A stretch of 64,000 bases of DNA, taken from positions 1,589,501 to 1,653,500 of the forward strand of contig NZ_AP025696.1 of the NCBI RefSeq assembly GCF_027943725.1, read 5' to 3'. Position numbers and translations under genes: made by a program. Under the pieces are notes generated by a model, which was not told the DNA's origin, ran no database searches, and was given only the letters and a program-made list of their open reading frames with translations. Origin of the DNA: Nitrosophilus kaiyonis. Lineage in GTDB: Bacteria; Campylobacterota; Campylobacteria; Campylobacterales; Nitratiruptoraceae. Position 1 is the stretch's first letter, and each line of letters starts with the position of its first letter. Positions 43,820 to 54,615 of this stretch are shown in pieces.

Positions 43820-44824
43820 TCATTTCTTCACAGCTTTTATATTCATCAAATGTTTTTTATATGTAGAAGAAAAGAGATGTTTTTTATTTTTATTTTTTAC
43901 AAAGTAGAGATAAGAAACTTTTGCGGGAAAAATTGCAGCTTTAATTGCATCTAAACTTACTGTACATACTGGATAAGGAGGAAGGCCTCTATTTTTGTAT
44001 GTATTAAAAGAACTATTATCATTTTTTATTCTTTTTGGTGTAACTTTTATATGCGAATATTTTCCATAATTTAAAGTCCCATCCATCTGAAGAGGCATAC
44101 CTATTTTTAATCTATTATATATTACAGCACTTATTAATGGCATTTCATCTTTATTTGCGGCCTCTTTTTCTATTATAGATGCAATTGTAATATATTTTTC
44201 AAACCATTTTTTCTGGTTATAATTTCCAAAAAATTTAATTGACAAATTTTTGTGTCTTTCCAAAGAAATTCTTACCATATAATAAATGAAATGTTTCTCA
44301 TCAATACCAATAGGAATATTATAACTATCTGGAATCAATACTCCTTCAGGATAGGGAGAAATTTTAGAATATATTTTTTTTAATTTAATATTATTTAATT
44401 TTAATTTTTTTGCAACTTGATCTAAAAATATTTCAGTAGTCTCTCCAGGGATTAAAGTAATATTTACCATTGCAGCTTTCGCTTTTGTAAGTTTATATAA
44501 AAAATCTCCTCTACTTAAATTCTCTTTTTTAATATCAATCCATCCAGATTGAGGCGAACCGATAAATCTTAAGAAAATAGTATCTAGATTTGTCAAACTA
44601 AAGTTTTTTCTTTTAAGGTATGATATAATCTTATTTATACTTCCTTTTGGAATATAGACTACTTTTGTCGATTTTATAGGCTGAGCTAGATAGAATGAAA
44701 GTATTAATATGATTATAAAAATTAGTTCTAAAATTGCAAAGGTTTTAACAAGTTTTTTTATTGCTGCTCTCCTATTACTCTTTTTAACATATTTTTTTCT
44801 CAAAAATGGTATTGAAATTTCCAA
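43820..44824 (-). CDS. mltG: Endolytic murein transglycosylase MltG
   Basis: Inner-membrane lytic transglycosylase that cleaves nascent glycan strands. The protein has a single membrane anchor (about residues 31-47) and the YceG domain with VNITLIPGETTEIFLDQVA near 119, LIPDSYNIP near 164, the catalytic glutamate in IASIIEKEAANKDE near 215 and LQMDGTLNYG near 246. No in-frame ATG exists before the anchor; the first usable start is TTG at 44822-44824 with only a weak ribosome site, another TTG being 7 codons later. Its 5' end overlaps the divergent AsmA-like gene by 116 bp. Confidence 0.88.
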   Translation of the reverse strand: MEISIPFLRKKYVKKSNRRAAIKKLVKTFAILELIFIIILILSFYLAQPIKSTKVVYIPKGSINKIISYLKRKNFSLTNLDTIFLRFIGSPQSGWIDIKKENLSRGDFLYKLTKAKAAMVNITLIPGETTEIFLDQVAKKLKLNNIKLKKIYSKISPYPEGVLIPDSYNIPIGIDEKHFIYYMVRISLERHKNLSIKFFGNYNQKKWFEKYITIASIIEKEAANKDEMPLISAVIYNRLKIGMPLQMDGTLNYGKYSHIKVTPKRIKNDNSSFNTYKNRGLPPYPVCTVSLDAIKAAIFPAKVSYLYFVKNKNKKHLFSSTYKKHLMNIKAVKK

Positions 44825-47255
44825 CTTGTATCTACCAAAAATATATATAAAAGGATTGTACCTAAAACTTGATAAAAAACTTATTTTAAATATAGAAAAT
44901 ATAAAAATAGAAAGAGAAAAAAGAAAAAATAGAAAAAAAGATATTGAAAACTATATAAGAAGTTTCAAATATCTACCACTTCTATTTCAAAATATCAATG
45001 TACAAAAAATCGATTTTTTAAATTATCATGTTACTTTTCTATACACTGATGACATATATTTTATTGATACCGATAGTTATCAATTAGCCGCAAAACTAAA
45101 ATTAAAAGACCATAAAATTTATGCTTATATTCCAAATTTTTTACATAAAAATTTTAATTTCAATACTACTGGCAATGCAATTTTTGATTTAAGAACGGGC
45201 TTTGTAAGCTATAGAGGCAAATATGATATTGACAATATAAAAGGAGATATATATATAAAATACAAAAATGACAAGATTGATTTTTTAGTAAAAAGCAGAT
45301 ATTTTAAAAATGAAAATCTAAAAAAAATTACAGATAGATTTCACTTAAATAAAGATATTTCTGATTGGATTTATAAAAAAATTGTTGCAAAAAGATATAT
45401 TTTAAAATTTTTAAAAGGAGAGATAGATCTAAATTCCAAAAAAATATATGATCCAAAAAAAATAGAAGGTTTAGCTACTGCATACAATGCACAAATTGAA
45501 TTTAACAAAAAAGCAAAAAAGGTAAAATGTAAAAAAATAGATGTAGTTTTTAAAAATGATTCTTTATATTTTAAACTTCACACGCCAAAATATGAAAACA
45601 TAGATTTATCAGGTAGTTTTGTAGTTATCAAAAATCTAATATATGGAAAATCATATATTGATATTATTATAAAAACAAAAACAAAGATTGATAATGAAAT
45701 AAAATCTCTTTTATTGGCATATAATATCAATCTTCCACTATATCAAAAAAGTGGAGAGACAAGAGCGATTGTAAAAATTAATGTTGATTTCAAAAATTTT
45801 AATGTCGATGTAAGTGGGGATTTTTATACACAAAATTCAGTATTAAACATTTCGGATTTTGATCTTATTATAAAAAATGCTCACTTAAAACTGAAAAACT
45901 CGACTCTTTCAATAATAGATTCTCAATTAGCAATTAGCAATATAGTTTCTGCAAATGCTAAAGGTAAAATTTTCTTCGATAAAAAAGAAGCAAAATTAAT
46001 ACTTACAAATTTAAATATTTATCAAAAATTCAATAGTTTTGAACTGATAAAAGCACAAAATTTAAATGAAAAACTCTATTTGGATTTTAAACAAGATAAT
46101 TTCACACAACTATCTTTTGAAAATTTAAACAGTGTAATTAAAATCTATAAGGATAAATCTTTTGAAATAGTATTAAAAGATCTTTCAAAAATAAAAAATT
46201 ATTCACCTATTTTAAAAAAAGCAGATATTAAAAAAGGCAAATTAAATATAAAAACAAAAGATTTTAACTCTTTTTTGATTGATGGAGAGTTAGAAAAACC
46301 AAATAAAATATTATTTGACAAAAAAGGAAAATCTGTAACTTTTTTTAAAATTAAAGGAAAAATAGAAAAAAATAATACAAAAATTGTTATAAATGATAAG
46401 ATAAAGTTTCTATACTCTCAAATTCCAAAAATTTATATATATTCTTATGATATTTATCTTAATAAAAATATTCTAAAAACAGATAAAAAAGACTCAAGCA
46501 GATTTTTCATTTTTGGAAAAAATAGTAATATCATCATTGATAATCATAAAATTTTATCTAATAGGTTTACTTTTAAAAATTTTGAAAAAAGATTTGAATT
46601 TGAAAATATATATAAAAAAAGTTTAATAAAAGCATATGGAAATATTGATTATTTTTCGATATCAGCTAAAAAACTTAATGATGAATTTGTAAAAACATTT
46701 CTAAATATTTATGGAATAATAGGTGGAGTTTATAATTTAGAAGCTAAAGGCAACCTAAATAATTTAAGTGGAAAAGTAAAATTTTACAATGCTACATTAA
46801 AAGATCTTGCATTAATAAATAATATAATGGCATTTTTAAATACAATTCCCGCACTTGTCACATTTTCTGATCCAGGTTATAGTACTAAAGGTTTAAAAAT
46901 TAAAAAAGGAGAAATAAAATTTAGACTAAAAAAAGATATGTTATATATAGATGATCTAAAATTTAATGGAAAAAGTGTAAATATTGAAGGAGTTGGAATT
47001 ATAAATTTAAAAGAAAACACAATAAATATGATATTGAAATTACAGACTTTAAAAAAGGTAACAGATATTATTAAAAAGATACCTATAGCTGGATATATTA
47101 TTTTAGGCAAAGAAGGAAAAATATCAACTGTTTTAAAATTGGAAGGAGACTTAATTAAGCCCAAAATTTCAACAAAATTGCCTGAAGAGACAATAAAAGC
47201 TCCTATAAATATTATCAAAAGAACACTACAACTACCTTTTAAAATTTTTAAATAG
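44709..47255 (+). CDS. AsmA/YhdP-like (DUF3971) envelope protein
   Basis: An 848-aa protein with an N-terminal membrane anchor (about residues 12-31) and a very long beta-rich periplasmic region. The C-terminal block with NNIMAFLNTIPALVTF...GYSTKGLKIKKGEI and LKTLKKV-like ...IPIAGYIILGKEGK near the end matches the AsmA_2/DUF3971 C-terminal domain of YhdP. Such repeating-beta-groove proteins are thought to move phospholipid between inner and outer membranes. The start ATG has a weak ribosome site, but no later start keeps the membrane anchor. It overlaps mltG head to head. Confidence 0.8.
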   Translation: MIIKISSKIAKVLTSFFIAALLLLFLTYFFLKNGIEISNLYLPKIYIKGLYLKLDKKLILNIENIKIEREKRKNRKKDIENYIRSFKYLPLLFQNINVQKIDFLNYHVTFLYTDDIYFIDTDSYQLAAKLKLKDHKIYAYIPNFLHKNFNFNTTGNAIFDLRTGFVSYRGKYDIDNIKGDIYIKYKNDKIDFLVKSRYFKNENLKKITDRFHLNKDISDWIYKKIVAKRYILKFLKGEIDLNSKKIYDPKKIEGLATAYNAQIEFNKKAKKVKCKKIDVVFKNDSLYFKLHTPKYENIDLSGSFVVIKNLIYGKSYIDIIIKTKTKIDNEIKSLLLAYNINLPLYQKSGETRAIVKINVDFKNFNVDVSGDFYTQNSVLNISDFDLIIKNAHLKLKNSTLSIIDSQLAISNIVSANAKGKIFFDKKEAKLILTNLNIYQKFNSFELIKAQNLNEKLYLDFKQDNFTQLSFENLNSVIKIYKDKSFEIVLKDLSKIKNYSPILKKADIKKGKLNIKTKDFNSFLIDGELEKPNKILFDKKGKSVTFFKIKGKIEKNNTKIVINDKIKFLYSQIPKIYIYSYDIYLNKNILKTDKKDSSRFFIFGKNSNIIIDNHKILSNRFTFKNFEKRFEFENIYKKSLIKAYGNIDYFSISAKKLNDEFVKTFLNIYGIIGGVYNLEAKGNLNNLSGKVKFYNATLKDLALINNIMAFLNTIPALVTFSDPGYSTKGLKIKKGEIKFRLKKDMLYIDDLKFNGKSVNIEGVGIINLKENTINMILKLQTLKKVTDIIKKIPIAGYIILGKEGKISTVLKLEGDLIKPKISTKLPEETIKAPINIIKRTLQLPFKIFK

Positions 47256-47262
47256 CAATTAT

Positions 47263-48465
47263 TTATTCATTTCTTAAAACGTCAATAACTTTTATATCTG
47301 TCGCTTTTTTTGCAGGATAATAGGATGAAAATAAAATTATAATAATGGCTCCAAATATTATCATATTAAAATCAATAATAGATAGATCTAATGGGAGTTT
47401 ACTTGTACCATATACATCTGGAGGGAGTTTTACAATATCAAATTTTCCAAGTATAAATATTCCTAAAAGTCCCAAAATTGAGCCAAATATTATCCCCAAT
47501 CCACCAATGATTGAACCTAAATAGAAAAATATTGCTTTAATCTCTTTTTTTGTAGCACCAAGAGATAATAAAAGAGCAATCTCTTTTCTTCTATTCATCA
47601 CTGTCATTAATAAAGAGCTGACAATATTTAAAGCTGCTATTAATATTATTAACATTAAAACGATAAAAAGAGCTCTTTTCTCCATAGTAAGAGCTGCAAA
47701 AAAGTTACCATTTTGTTGCCACCAACCAACTACTCCTACATTTTTTGGAAGAGATTTTTTAATAATTTTTATATCCTCTTGAGGATTTTTTGAATATATA
47801 TGAATACCACTAAATTCGTCTCTTTTTATCCTCAATATTTTTCTTAGAGAATCGATTGTTGTATATACATAAGCTTTATCATATGCAATTAGACCAGATT
47901 TAAAATATCCTTTTATTTTGAATCTTTTTATTAATGGAGAAAGAGTAAATCCACCTGGCTCGCTTTTTGTAAATATAAAAACTACTTTTTCGCCTTCATT
48001 TATATACAATCTATCATATATTCCTTTTCCGACAATTGCTTCAAATTTTTCAACTTTTTTATTTCCTAAATATTTTTTTATAACATCATTTATCTTTTTC
48101 TCTTTTTCAAAATCAACACCAAATAAAATCCCTCCTTCCATAATATCGCCTTTTTTTAATATAGCTTGTGTTGTAACATAGGGACTAAATATAAAATTGG
48201 AAAATTTTTTTTCTAAATTTTCTAATAAATGTTGATTTACAGCTCCTGGCAGTTTAGGATATATTGTTAATGGATAATTCATTGTAAAAAGTTTTTTTTC
48301 AAACTCTTTATCAAATCCATTCATTATAGCCATTGCAATAATTAATACCATAACTCCAACACAAATCCCTAAAAAAGCAAGAAGAGCTGAGAGAAAAATA
48401 AACGGCTGATCTTTATCAAAACGAAGATATCTTTTTACTATATAAAAAACAAAATTTTTATCCAT
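47263..48465 (-). CDS. LolC/LolE-type ABC transporter permease (lipoprotein release)
   Basis: A 400-aa FtsX-like permease with four membrane segments: one near residues 19-48 and three at about 268-390, with a large periplasmic domain between. The N-terminal FIFLSALLAFLGICVGVMVLIIAMAIMNGFDKEFEKKL is diagnostic of LolC/E. It extracts lipoproteins for hand-off to LolA, which is encoded 3 kb away past secA. Only one permease gene is seen, as in other Campylobacterota; the ATPase LolD is not in the window. Confidence 0.88.
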   Translation of the reverse strand: MDKNFVFYIVKRYLRFDKDQPFIFLSALLAFLGICVGVMVLIIAMAIMNGFDKEFEKKLFTMNYPLTIYPKLPGAVNQHLLENLEKKFSNFIFSPYVTTQAILKKGDIMEGGILFGVDFEKEKKINDVIKKYLGNKKVEKFEAIVGKGIYDRLYINEGEKVVFIFTKSEPGGFTLSPLIKRFKIKGYFKSGLIAYDKAYVYTTIDSLRKILRIKRDEFSGIHIYSKNPQEDIKIIKKSLPKNVGVVGWWQQNGNFFAALTMEKRALFIVLMLIILIAALNIVSSLLMTVMNRRKEIALLLSLGATKKEIKAIFFYLGSIIGGLGIIFGSILGLLGIFILGKFDIVKLPPDVYGTSKLPLDLSIIDFNMIIFGAIIIILFSSYYPAKKATDIKVIDVLRNE

Positions 48466-48481
48466 TTATTACCTTGAGATT

Positions 48482-48638
48482 TTAGACATTAGACATTAGT
48501 CATTAGAAATTGGAAATTAGGAATTGGTGTTAAGAGTTAAATATTAAATGTTTAAATTAACACTAAATTCTACACACTTAATTCTTAACTCTAACTCAAC
48601 ATACTCGACTATTCCACTATGCCCCTATTCCACTATCC
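48482..48638. repeat. Longest intergenic heptad tract (locus H)
   Basis: Starting at 48482, seven-base steps can be followed for over 100 bp: TTAGACA twice, then TTAGTCA, TTAGAAA, TTGGAAA, TTAGGAA and TTGGTGT, drifting into TAAATNT units and, on the other side, the complementary words AATTCTT, AACTCTA and ACTCAAC. It ends with a roughly 15-bp imperfect direct repeat (CTATTCCACTATGCC). The tract separates the Lol permease from secA. No gene was seen in it. Confidence 0.8.
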
Positions 48639-48680
48639 TGCTTCGCAGCTTCACTGCTTCGCTTCTTCTCCGCTTCTCAC

Positions 48681-51284
48681 TTACACATGAGACTCAGCTA
48701 ATACACCCTTTTTAGGGCCGCTTTTTCCACAGCAGTGTTTATATTTTTTTCCACTTCCACAAGGGCAAGGCTCATTTCTTTTTGGTTTTTTTTGAGAAAC
48801 TATAGGTGTTTTTCTCTCTTCATTTTGAATACTCTCACCATATTGCAATACTGCTTGAGATTTTAACTCTTCTTCCATTTTCTTAAGCTCTTCTTCTAAT
48901 CTTTTTATCTCTTCCTCTTCTTTTTCGTCTCTAAGTTCTATTGTATGAAGTGTTCTAATATATTCAAATTTAATATTTTGTACCAATTCCATAAAAAGAT
49001 TAAAACTCTCTTTTTTATATTCAACTAATGGATCTTTTTGATTATATCCTCTAAGACCTATTCCTGTTTTTAATATATCCATTTGATAAAGATGGTCTCT
49101 CCATCCATTATCAAGAATTTGCAGATATAAAATTCTTTCAATTTCTCTTCTTTGATTTTCATCTACAACACTCATTTTTTTATCGTATTCAGACTCTAGT
49201 TTCTCTAAAATATAATTTTTTAATTCATCATAATCTTTATTTGATAACTCTTCTAAATTAAAATCACTTCTAAGTTCCTCTTTGAGTTTTAGAATTAGCT
49301 TTTCTAAATTGAAATCCTCTTTTGGAGATTCAGAGAAAATTTCGCACTCATTTAATATATTTTCAACAAATTCTTCACGATTTTCTTTAATTTTAGATTC
49401 AATATCATATTCAGGATTTAAAAGCTCTTTTCTAAATTTATATATAGTTTTTCTTTGCTCATTTGCAACATCATCATATTCAAGAATATATTTTCTTGAT
49501 TCAAAATGCATCGCCTCAACTTTTTTCTGTGCTTTTTCAACAGCTCTTGTCACCATTTTCGATTCAATATGTTCACCCTCTTTTATACCGATTCTTTCCA
49601 TTATATTTTTTATTCTGTCACCACCAAAAATTCTAAGTAGATTATCTTCTAAACTCAAAAAGAATTGACTCTCACCTGGATCCCCTTGACGTCCTGCACG
49701 ACCTCTTAACTGATTATCTATCCTTCTACTTTCATGTCTTTCTGTACCTAATATAAAAAGTCCACCAAGCTCTTTTACTTCATCATCAATTTTAATATCA
49801 ACACCACGTCCAGCCATATTAGTAGCAACTGTAACTGCTCCCTTTTTTCCAGCTTGAGCAATTATTTCAGCCTCTTGTTCATGATGTTTTGCATTTAAAA
49901 CTGAATGTGGAATTTTTTCTCTTTTTAAAAGTTCATGTAACAATTCATTTTTTTCAATTGAAGTAGTACCAACAAGAACAGGTTGACCCTTTTTATGTAA
50001 CTCTTTTATCTTCTTTATAACAGCATTAAATTTTTCTTTTTCCGTTTTAAAGATTAAATCATCATGATCTTTTCTAATAACTGGTCTATTAGTTGGTATT
50101 GAGATAACTTCTAAATTATATATCTGAGAAAACTCAGTAGCTTCTGTTTGTGCAGTACCTGTCATACCAGCAAGTTTTTTATACATTCTAAAATAGTTTT
50201 GAAATGTAATATCAGCAAGAGTTTGAGACTCCTCTTTTATCTCAACTCCCTCTTTTGCCTCTAATGCTTGGTGAAGTCCTTCACTAAACCTTCTTCCCTC
50301 ACTAAGTCTTCCTGTAAACTCATCAACTATAACAACTTCTCCATTCCTCACAACATAATCAACATCTTTTTCAAAAAGATAGTTTGCTTTTAATGCTTGA
50401 TCTAAATGGTGTGCTAAAATTGCATTTTCTAAACTATATAAATTTTCTACACCAAAAAGCTCTTCAGCTTTTGATATCCCCTCTTCTGTTAGTAATATAA
50501 CTCTATCTTTTTCATCTACTTTAAAATGTTTATCTTTTTCAAGCTGTTTTGCAATCTTATCTGCTCTTAAATAGTTATCAAGTTTTCTATTTGTAGGTCC
50601 AGAAATTATTAAAGGAGTTCTAGCTTCATCTATTAAAATAGAGTCAACTTCATCAACTATTGCATAATTGTGCCCTCTTTGAACCATCTCTTCAAGTGAA
50701 TATTTCATATTATCTCTTAAATAATCAAAGCCAAACTCATTATTTGTTCCATAGGTTATATCAGCTTCATATTGCTTTTTTCTCTCTAAATCATCATCAA
50801 TATCACCTGTTATACACCCTACACTATAACCTAAAAAGTTATAAAGTTTTCCCATTTCAGTGGCATCACGTCGCGCAAGATAATCATTTACAGTAACAAC
50901 ATGAACCCCTTCTCCAGTCATTGCATTTAAGGCTACTGCTAAAGTTGCAACAAGAGTTTTACCCTCCCCTGTTTTCATCTCAGCAATTCTTCCCTCATGT
51001 AAAACAATACCACCAATAAGCTGAACATCAAAGTGCCTCATACCAAGAACTCTTTTGCTTGCCTCTCTTGTTATTGCAAAAGAGTCTTCAAGAACTTCAT
51101 CCATTGTTGCTTCTTTATTTATTACTTTATTTCTAAGTTCATTAAAAGCTTCTTTTAATTCATCATCACTATATTTTTCATACTTTTTTTCTAAAGCATT
51201 AATCTTTTTAACTCTTTTTTGATATCTTTTAAGTTCTCTATCATTTTTTGTTCCAATAACTTTTTGCACTAAAGTTTTAATCAT
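48681..51284 (-). CDS. secA: Preprotein translocase ATPase SecA
   Basis: Motor of the Sec export system, 867 aa. Motor motifs are all present: [15 protein letters not shown] (Walker A, about 103-117), [20 protein letters not shown] (about 209-228), [12 protein letters not shown] and [13 protein letters not shown] (about 548). The C-terminal zinc-binding tail [14 protein letters not shown] is intact and binds SecB or lipid. The Lol permease lies downstream after repeat locus H, lolA divergently upstream after locus I. Confidence 0.98.
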   Translation of the reverse strand: MIKTLVQKVIGTKNDRELKRYQKRVKKINALEKKYEKYSDDELKEAFNELRNKVINKEATMDEVLEDSFAITREASKRVLGMRHFDVQLIGGIVLHEGRIAEMKTGEGKTLVATLAVALNAMTGEGVHVVTVNDYLARRDATEMGKLYNFLGYSVGCITGDIDDDLERKKQYEADITYGTNNEFGFDYLRDNMKYSLEEMVQRGHNYAIVDEVDSILIDEARTPLIISGPTNRKLDNYLRADKIAKQLEKDKHFKVDEKDRVILLTEEGISKAEELFGVENLYSLENAILAHHLDQALKANYLFEKDVDYVVRNGEVVIVDEFTGRLSEGRRFSEGLHQALEAKEGVEIKEESQTLADITFQNYFRMYKKLAGMTGTAQTEATEFSQIYNLEVISIPTNRPVIRKDHDDLIFKTEKEKFNAVIKKIKELHKKGQPVLVGTTSIEKNELLHELLKREKIPHSVLNAKHHEQEAEIIAQAGKKGAVTVATNMAGRGVDIKIDDEVKELGGLFILGTERHESRRIDNQLRGRAGRQGDPGESQFFLSLEDNLLRIFGGDRIKNIMERIGIKEGEHIESKMVTRAVEKAQKKVEAMHFESRKYILEYDDVANEQRKTIYKFRKELLNPEYDIESKIKENREEFVENILNECEIFSESPKEDFNLEKLILKLKEELRSDFNLEELSNKDYDELKNYILEKLESEYDKKMSVVDENQRREIERILYLQILDNGWRDHLYQMDILKTGIGLRGYNQKDPLVEYKKESFNLFMELVQNIKFEYIRTLHTIELRDEKEEEEIKRLEEELKKMEEELKSQAVLQYGESIQNEERKTPIVSQKKPKRNEPCPCGSGKKYKHCCGKSGPKKGVLAESHV

Positions 51285-51316
51285 TTTTTTCCTTTGTTCT
51301 TATAAAAATGCTAAAA

Positions 51317-51421
51317 TAGTCAAGTGGTTTTAATTTTTATTGTTAAGTAGTTAAAATGGTTTTATAACACCACTTAACTATTAATTATCCATTTTAAAAT
51401 AAACCATTTTAACTACTCAAC
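51317..51421. repeat. Intergenic inverted repeat element (locus I)
   Basis: Arms 51342-51362 and 51401-51421 pair at 20 of 21 positions (GTTAAGTAGTTAAAATGGTTT against its complement) with a 38-nt interval. The words match those of loci D, E and F. It occupies the gap between the divergent secA and lolA, so promoters must lie close by or within it. Confidence 0.82.
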
Positions 51422-51486
51422 AGTAGCTTTTAGTATGAAATTTTATCATAATTTTAAATTTTTTTTATATTAAGGAGAAAAAAATA

Positions 51487-51999
51487 GTGAAAACATTAGT
51501 TTTATTTATCATTTCCCAAATTATTTTATTTGCACAAATAGATATTGACTCTTTTAAAAGCTCTTTTTTACAAACTGTAAAAAGCAATAACAAAATTGTA
51601 AAATATAAAGGAGAATTATATTTTAAAAAGCCAGCAAAAATTTTATGGAAGTATAAAGAGCCTATTATAAAATCAATATATATTATTAACGATCAAGTAG
51701 TAATAATTGAACCAGAAATTGAACAGGTAACAATTAGCCATTTTAGTGAAACAAAAAATATAATAGATATATTAAAAAATGCAAAAAAAGTTAAAGAAAA
51801 TCTATATATAGCAATCTATAAAGATCAAAATTTTAAAATATTCCTTGATAATAATCAAAACCTAAAAAAAATAATCTTTAAAGATGAACTTGACAACAAT
51901 ATCGAGATTGTTTTTTTGAATCCAAAGAAAAATATAGATATTGAAGATAAAATATTTGAATATAAAATTAATCCAGAATATGATGTTATTTTTCAATAG
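51487..51999 (+). CDS. lolA: Outer-membrane lipoprotein carrier protein LolA
   Basis: Periplasmic chaperone carrying lipoproteins to the outer membrane, 170 aa. Signal peptide 1-16, then the LolA half-barrel with DIDSFKSSFLQTV and the conserved YKGELYFKKPAKILWKYKEP block (about 39-58). Start codon is GTG with an AAGGAG site. No LolB is seen, as expected for the phylum. Its end is joined to a perfect hairpin shared with acnB. Confidence 0.9.
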   Translation: MKTLVLFIISQIILFAQIDIDSFKSSFLQTVKSNNKIVKYKGELYFKKPAKILWKYKEPIIKSIYIINDQVVIIEPEIEQVTISHFSETKNIIDILKNAKKVKENLYIAIYKDQNFKIFLDNNQNLKKIIFKDELDNNIEIVFLNPKKNIDIEDKIFEYKINPEYDVIFQ

Positions 52000-52022
52000 T
52001 TTAGGCGAAATCGCCTAAACTA
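51997..52022. terminator. Bidirectional terminator hairpin between lolA and acnB
   Basis: A 12-bp perfect inverted repeat (TAGTTTAGGCGA and its complement, two-base centre) begins at the lolA stop codon itself and ends at the base before the acnB stop codon. Symmetry lets it serve both convergent genes; A/T-rich sequence follows on both sides. Confidence 0.8.
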
Positions 52023-54605
52023 TTATACATATTTATGAACCATCTCTTCTAGAAGTTGCTCATTGATTTGGTCAAAATTTAAGTAACTATATACTTTATC
52101 CTCTTTACCTGCTAATTTTTTAGGAACTATTTCAAGATACTCTTCTTTAGTTGGGATTCTGCCAAGTATAGCAGTAACTGCAGCAAGTTCTGCACTGCCA
52201 AGATAAACTTTAGCATCTTTACCCATTCTATTGTCAAAGTTTCTTGTACTTGTACTAAAAACAGTTGCTCCATCTCTAACTCTTGCCTGGTTACCCATAC
52301 ATAAGCTACATCCAGGAAGCTCTGTTCTAGCACCAGCTGCAGCATAAATAGAATAATATCCCTCTTCAATGAGTTCTTCTTCATCCATTTTAGTAGGAGG
52401 AGCTATCCAAAGTCTTACAGGAACTTGTCCTTCGCCTTTTAATACTTCGCCAAGTGCTCTATAATGTCCAATATTTGTCATACAGCTACCAACAAATACT
52501 TCATCTATTTTATGAGGTCTATTAGGATCAGCTAAAACTTCACTTAATGTTGCAACATCATCAGGGTCATTTGGACATGCAACAATTGGCTCAGTTATCT
52601 CATTTAGATCTATCTCAATAACAGCAGCATACTCTGCATTTTTATCTGCTTTCATAAGTTTTGGCTCTTTTAGCCACTCTTGCATCTTTTTCATTCTTCT
52701 CTCAAGAGTTCTTTTATCCTCATATCCAGCTTCAATCATTTTCTCTATAAGTTTAATATTTGATTTTAGATATTCTACAACTGGCTCTTCATCAAGAGCA
52801 ACAGTACATGCTGCTGCACTTCTTTCAGCACTTGCATCGCTAAGCTCAAATGCTTGCTCAACTTTTAAAAATGGAAGTCCTTCAATTTCTAAAACACGTC
52901 CAGCAAAAATATTTTTCTTACCTTTTTTCTCAACTGTTAAAAGTCCTTGTTTAATTGCAAAATATGGAATTGCATTAACAAGATCTCTCAAAGTAATTCC
53001 TGGCTGAAGCTCTCCACTAAATCTAACAAGTACAGATTCAGGCATATTAAGTGGCATACTTCCAGTAACAGCTGCAAAAGCAACTAGACCAGAACCAGCT
53101 GGAAAACTAATACCTATAGGAAATCTTGTATGGCTATCTCCACCAGTTCCAACAGTATCTGGAAGAACCATTCTATTTAGCCAGCTATGAATAACACCAT
53201 CACCCGGTTTTAAGCTAACTCCACCTCTACTTGTGATAAATTCAGGTAGTGTATGTTGAAGTTCAATATCAGCTGGTTTTGGATATGCCGCAGTATGACA
53301 AAAACTTTGAAGAACAAAATCTGCTCCAAAACTTAATGCTGCCAACTCTTTTATCTCATCTCTTGTCATAGCTCCAGTAGTATCTTGGCTTCCAACGGTT
53401 AAAGTTTCAGGCTCCACATACATCCCTGGTCTAACACCTTCCATTCCACAAGCACGTCCAACCATTTTTTGAGCAAGAGTATATCCAACTCCCTCTTTAC
53501 CTTCAGGTTGCTCTGGTCTTGCAAAAATATTTTCCTCTTCCATTCCAAGAACAGCTCTTGCTTTTCTTGTTAGACCTCTACCTATGATTAATGGAATTCT
53601 TCCTCCAGCTCTATATTCATCCGGTAAAGTATTTGGTTTAAGTTTAAATTCGCTTACAACTTCACCATTTTTTAATATTTTTCCTTCATACGGTCTAATT
53701 TCAATAATATCACCAGTTTCTAATTTATCAACAGGAGCCTCTATTGGAAGAGCACCAGAATCTTCTGCAGTATTAAAAAATATTGGAGCAATAATACCAC
53801 CAATAATTACACCACCTGTTCTTTTATTTGGAACATGTGGAATATCTTCACCTATCCACCATTGAACAGAGTTTATCCCTGATTTTCTACTACTTCCTGT
53901 TCCTACAACATCACCTACAAATGCTACTGGAAGTTTAGTCTCTTCTTTTAATCTTTTAATGGTATCTTGAGCATCAGGCATTTTTGCTTTTAACATAGAA
54001 AGGGCATGAAGTGGAATATCACTTCTACTCCAAGCTTCACTTGCAGGAGATAGATCATCAGTGTTTGTCTCACCTGGAACTTTAAAAACAACAACTTTTA
54101 ATGATTCTGGAAGTGGCTTTCTATTTAAAAACCATTCAGCATTTGCCCAAGATTCAAGTACCTCTTTTGCAAATTTGTTATTTTTTGCAAGTTCTACAAC
54201 ATCATTAAATGCATCATAAACAAGTAGAGTCTTTTTTAAAGCTTCTGCTGCAGCTTTTGCAACCTCTTCATCTTCATGAGAAAGAGCTTCTACAAGTGGA
54301 CCTACATTATATCCACCAAGCATAGTACCAAGAATTTCAACTGCATGTTTAGGACTAATAGCTGCAGTTTTTGTATGACCTCTAATGATATCTCTTAAAA
54401 ATGCAGCTTTTACATAAGCAGCATCATCAACACCAGGAGGAACTCTATTTAAAAGAAGATCCATTAAAAATTCTTCTTCTACAATAGGAACTTGTTTAAG
54501 TAGTTCTATAACTTCAGCAACTTGTTTTGCAGTTAAAGGCTTTGGAGGAATACCAAGCTTTTCTCTCTCAGCAGCCTCTTTTCTATACTCTTCAATAAAA
54601 CCCAT
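52023..54605 (-). CDS. acnB: Aconitate hydratase B
   Basis: Bifunctional aconitase/2-methylisocitrate dehydratase of the AcnB type, 860 aa, with the N-terminal HEAT-like domain (residues 1-160) unique to this class. Fe-S ligands lie in [14 protein letters not shown] (about residue 702) and [13 protein letters not shown] (about 762-774); substrate blocks [12 protein letters not shown] and [13 protein letters not shown] are present. It completes the citrate-isocitrate step of the cycle whose other enzymes are at 33709-43713, but it is encoded in a separate unit with a coiled-coil gene. Confidence 0.97.
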   Translation of the reverse strand: MGFIEEYRKEAAEREKLGIPPKPLTAKQVAEVIELLKQVPIVEEEFLMDLLLNRVPPGVDDAAYVKAAFLRDIIRGHTKTAAISPKHAVEILGTMLGGYNVGPLVEALSHEDEEVAKAAAEALKKTLLVYDAFNDVVELAKNNKFAKEVLESWANAEWFLNRKPLPESLKVVVFKVPGETNTDDLSPASEAWSRSDIPLHALSMLKAKMPDAQDTIKRLKEETKLPVAFVGDVVGTGSSRKSGINSVQWWIGEDIPHVPNKRTGGVIIGGIIAPIFFNTAEDSGALPIEAPVDKLETGDIIEIRPYEGKILKNGEVVSEFKLKPNTLPDEYRAGGRIPLIIGRGLTRKARAVLGMEEENIFARPEQPEGKEGVGYTLAQKMVGRACGMEGVRPGMYVEPETLTVGSQDTTGAMTRDEIKELAALSFGADFVLQSFCHTAAYPKPADIELQHTLPEFITSRGGVSLKPGDGVIHSWLNRMVLPDTVGTGGDSHTRFPIGISFPAGSGLVAFAAVTGSMPLNMPESVLVRFSGELQPGITLRDLVNAIPYFAIKQGLLTVEKKGKKNIFAGRVLEIEGLPFLKVEQAFELSDASAERSAAACTVALDEEPVVEYLKSNIKLIEKMIEAGYEDKRTLERRMKKMQEWLKEPKLMKADKNAEYAAVIEIDLNEITEPIVACPNDPDDVATLSEVLADPNRPHKIDEVFVGSCMTNIGHYRALGEVLKGEGQVPVRLWIAPPTKMDEEELIEEGYYSIYAAAGARTELPGCSLCMGNQARVRDGATVFSTSTRNFDNRMGKDAKVYLGSAELAAVTAILGRIPTKEEYLEIVPKKLAGKEDKVYSYLNFDQINEQLLEEMVHKYV

Positions 54606-54615
54606 TTATACTCCT

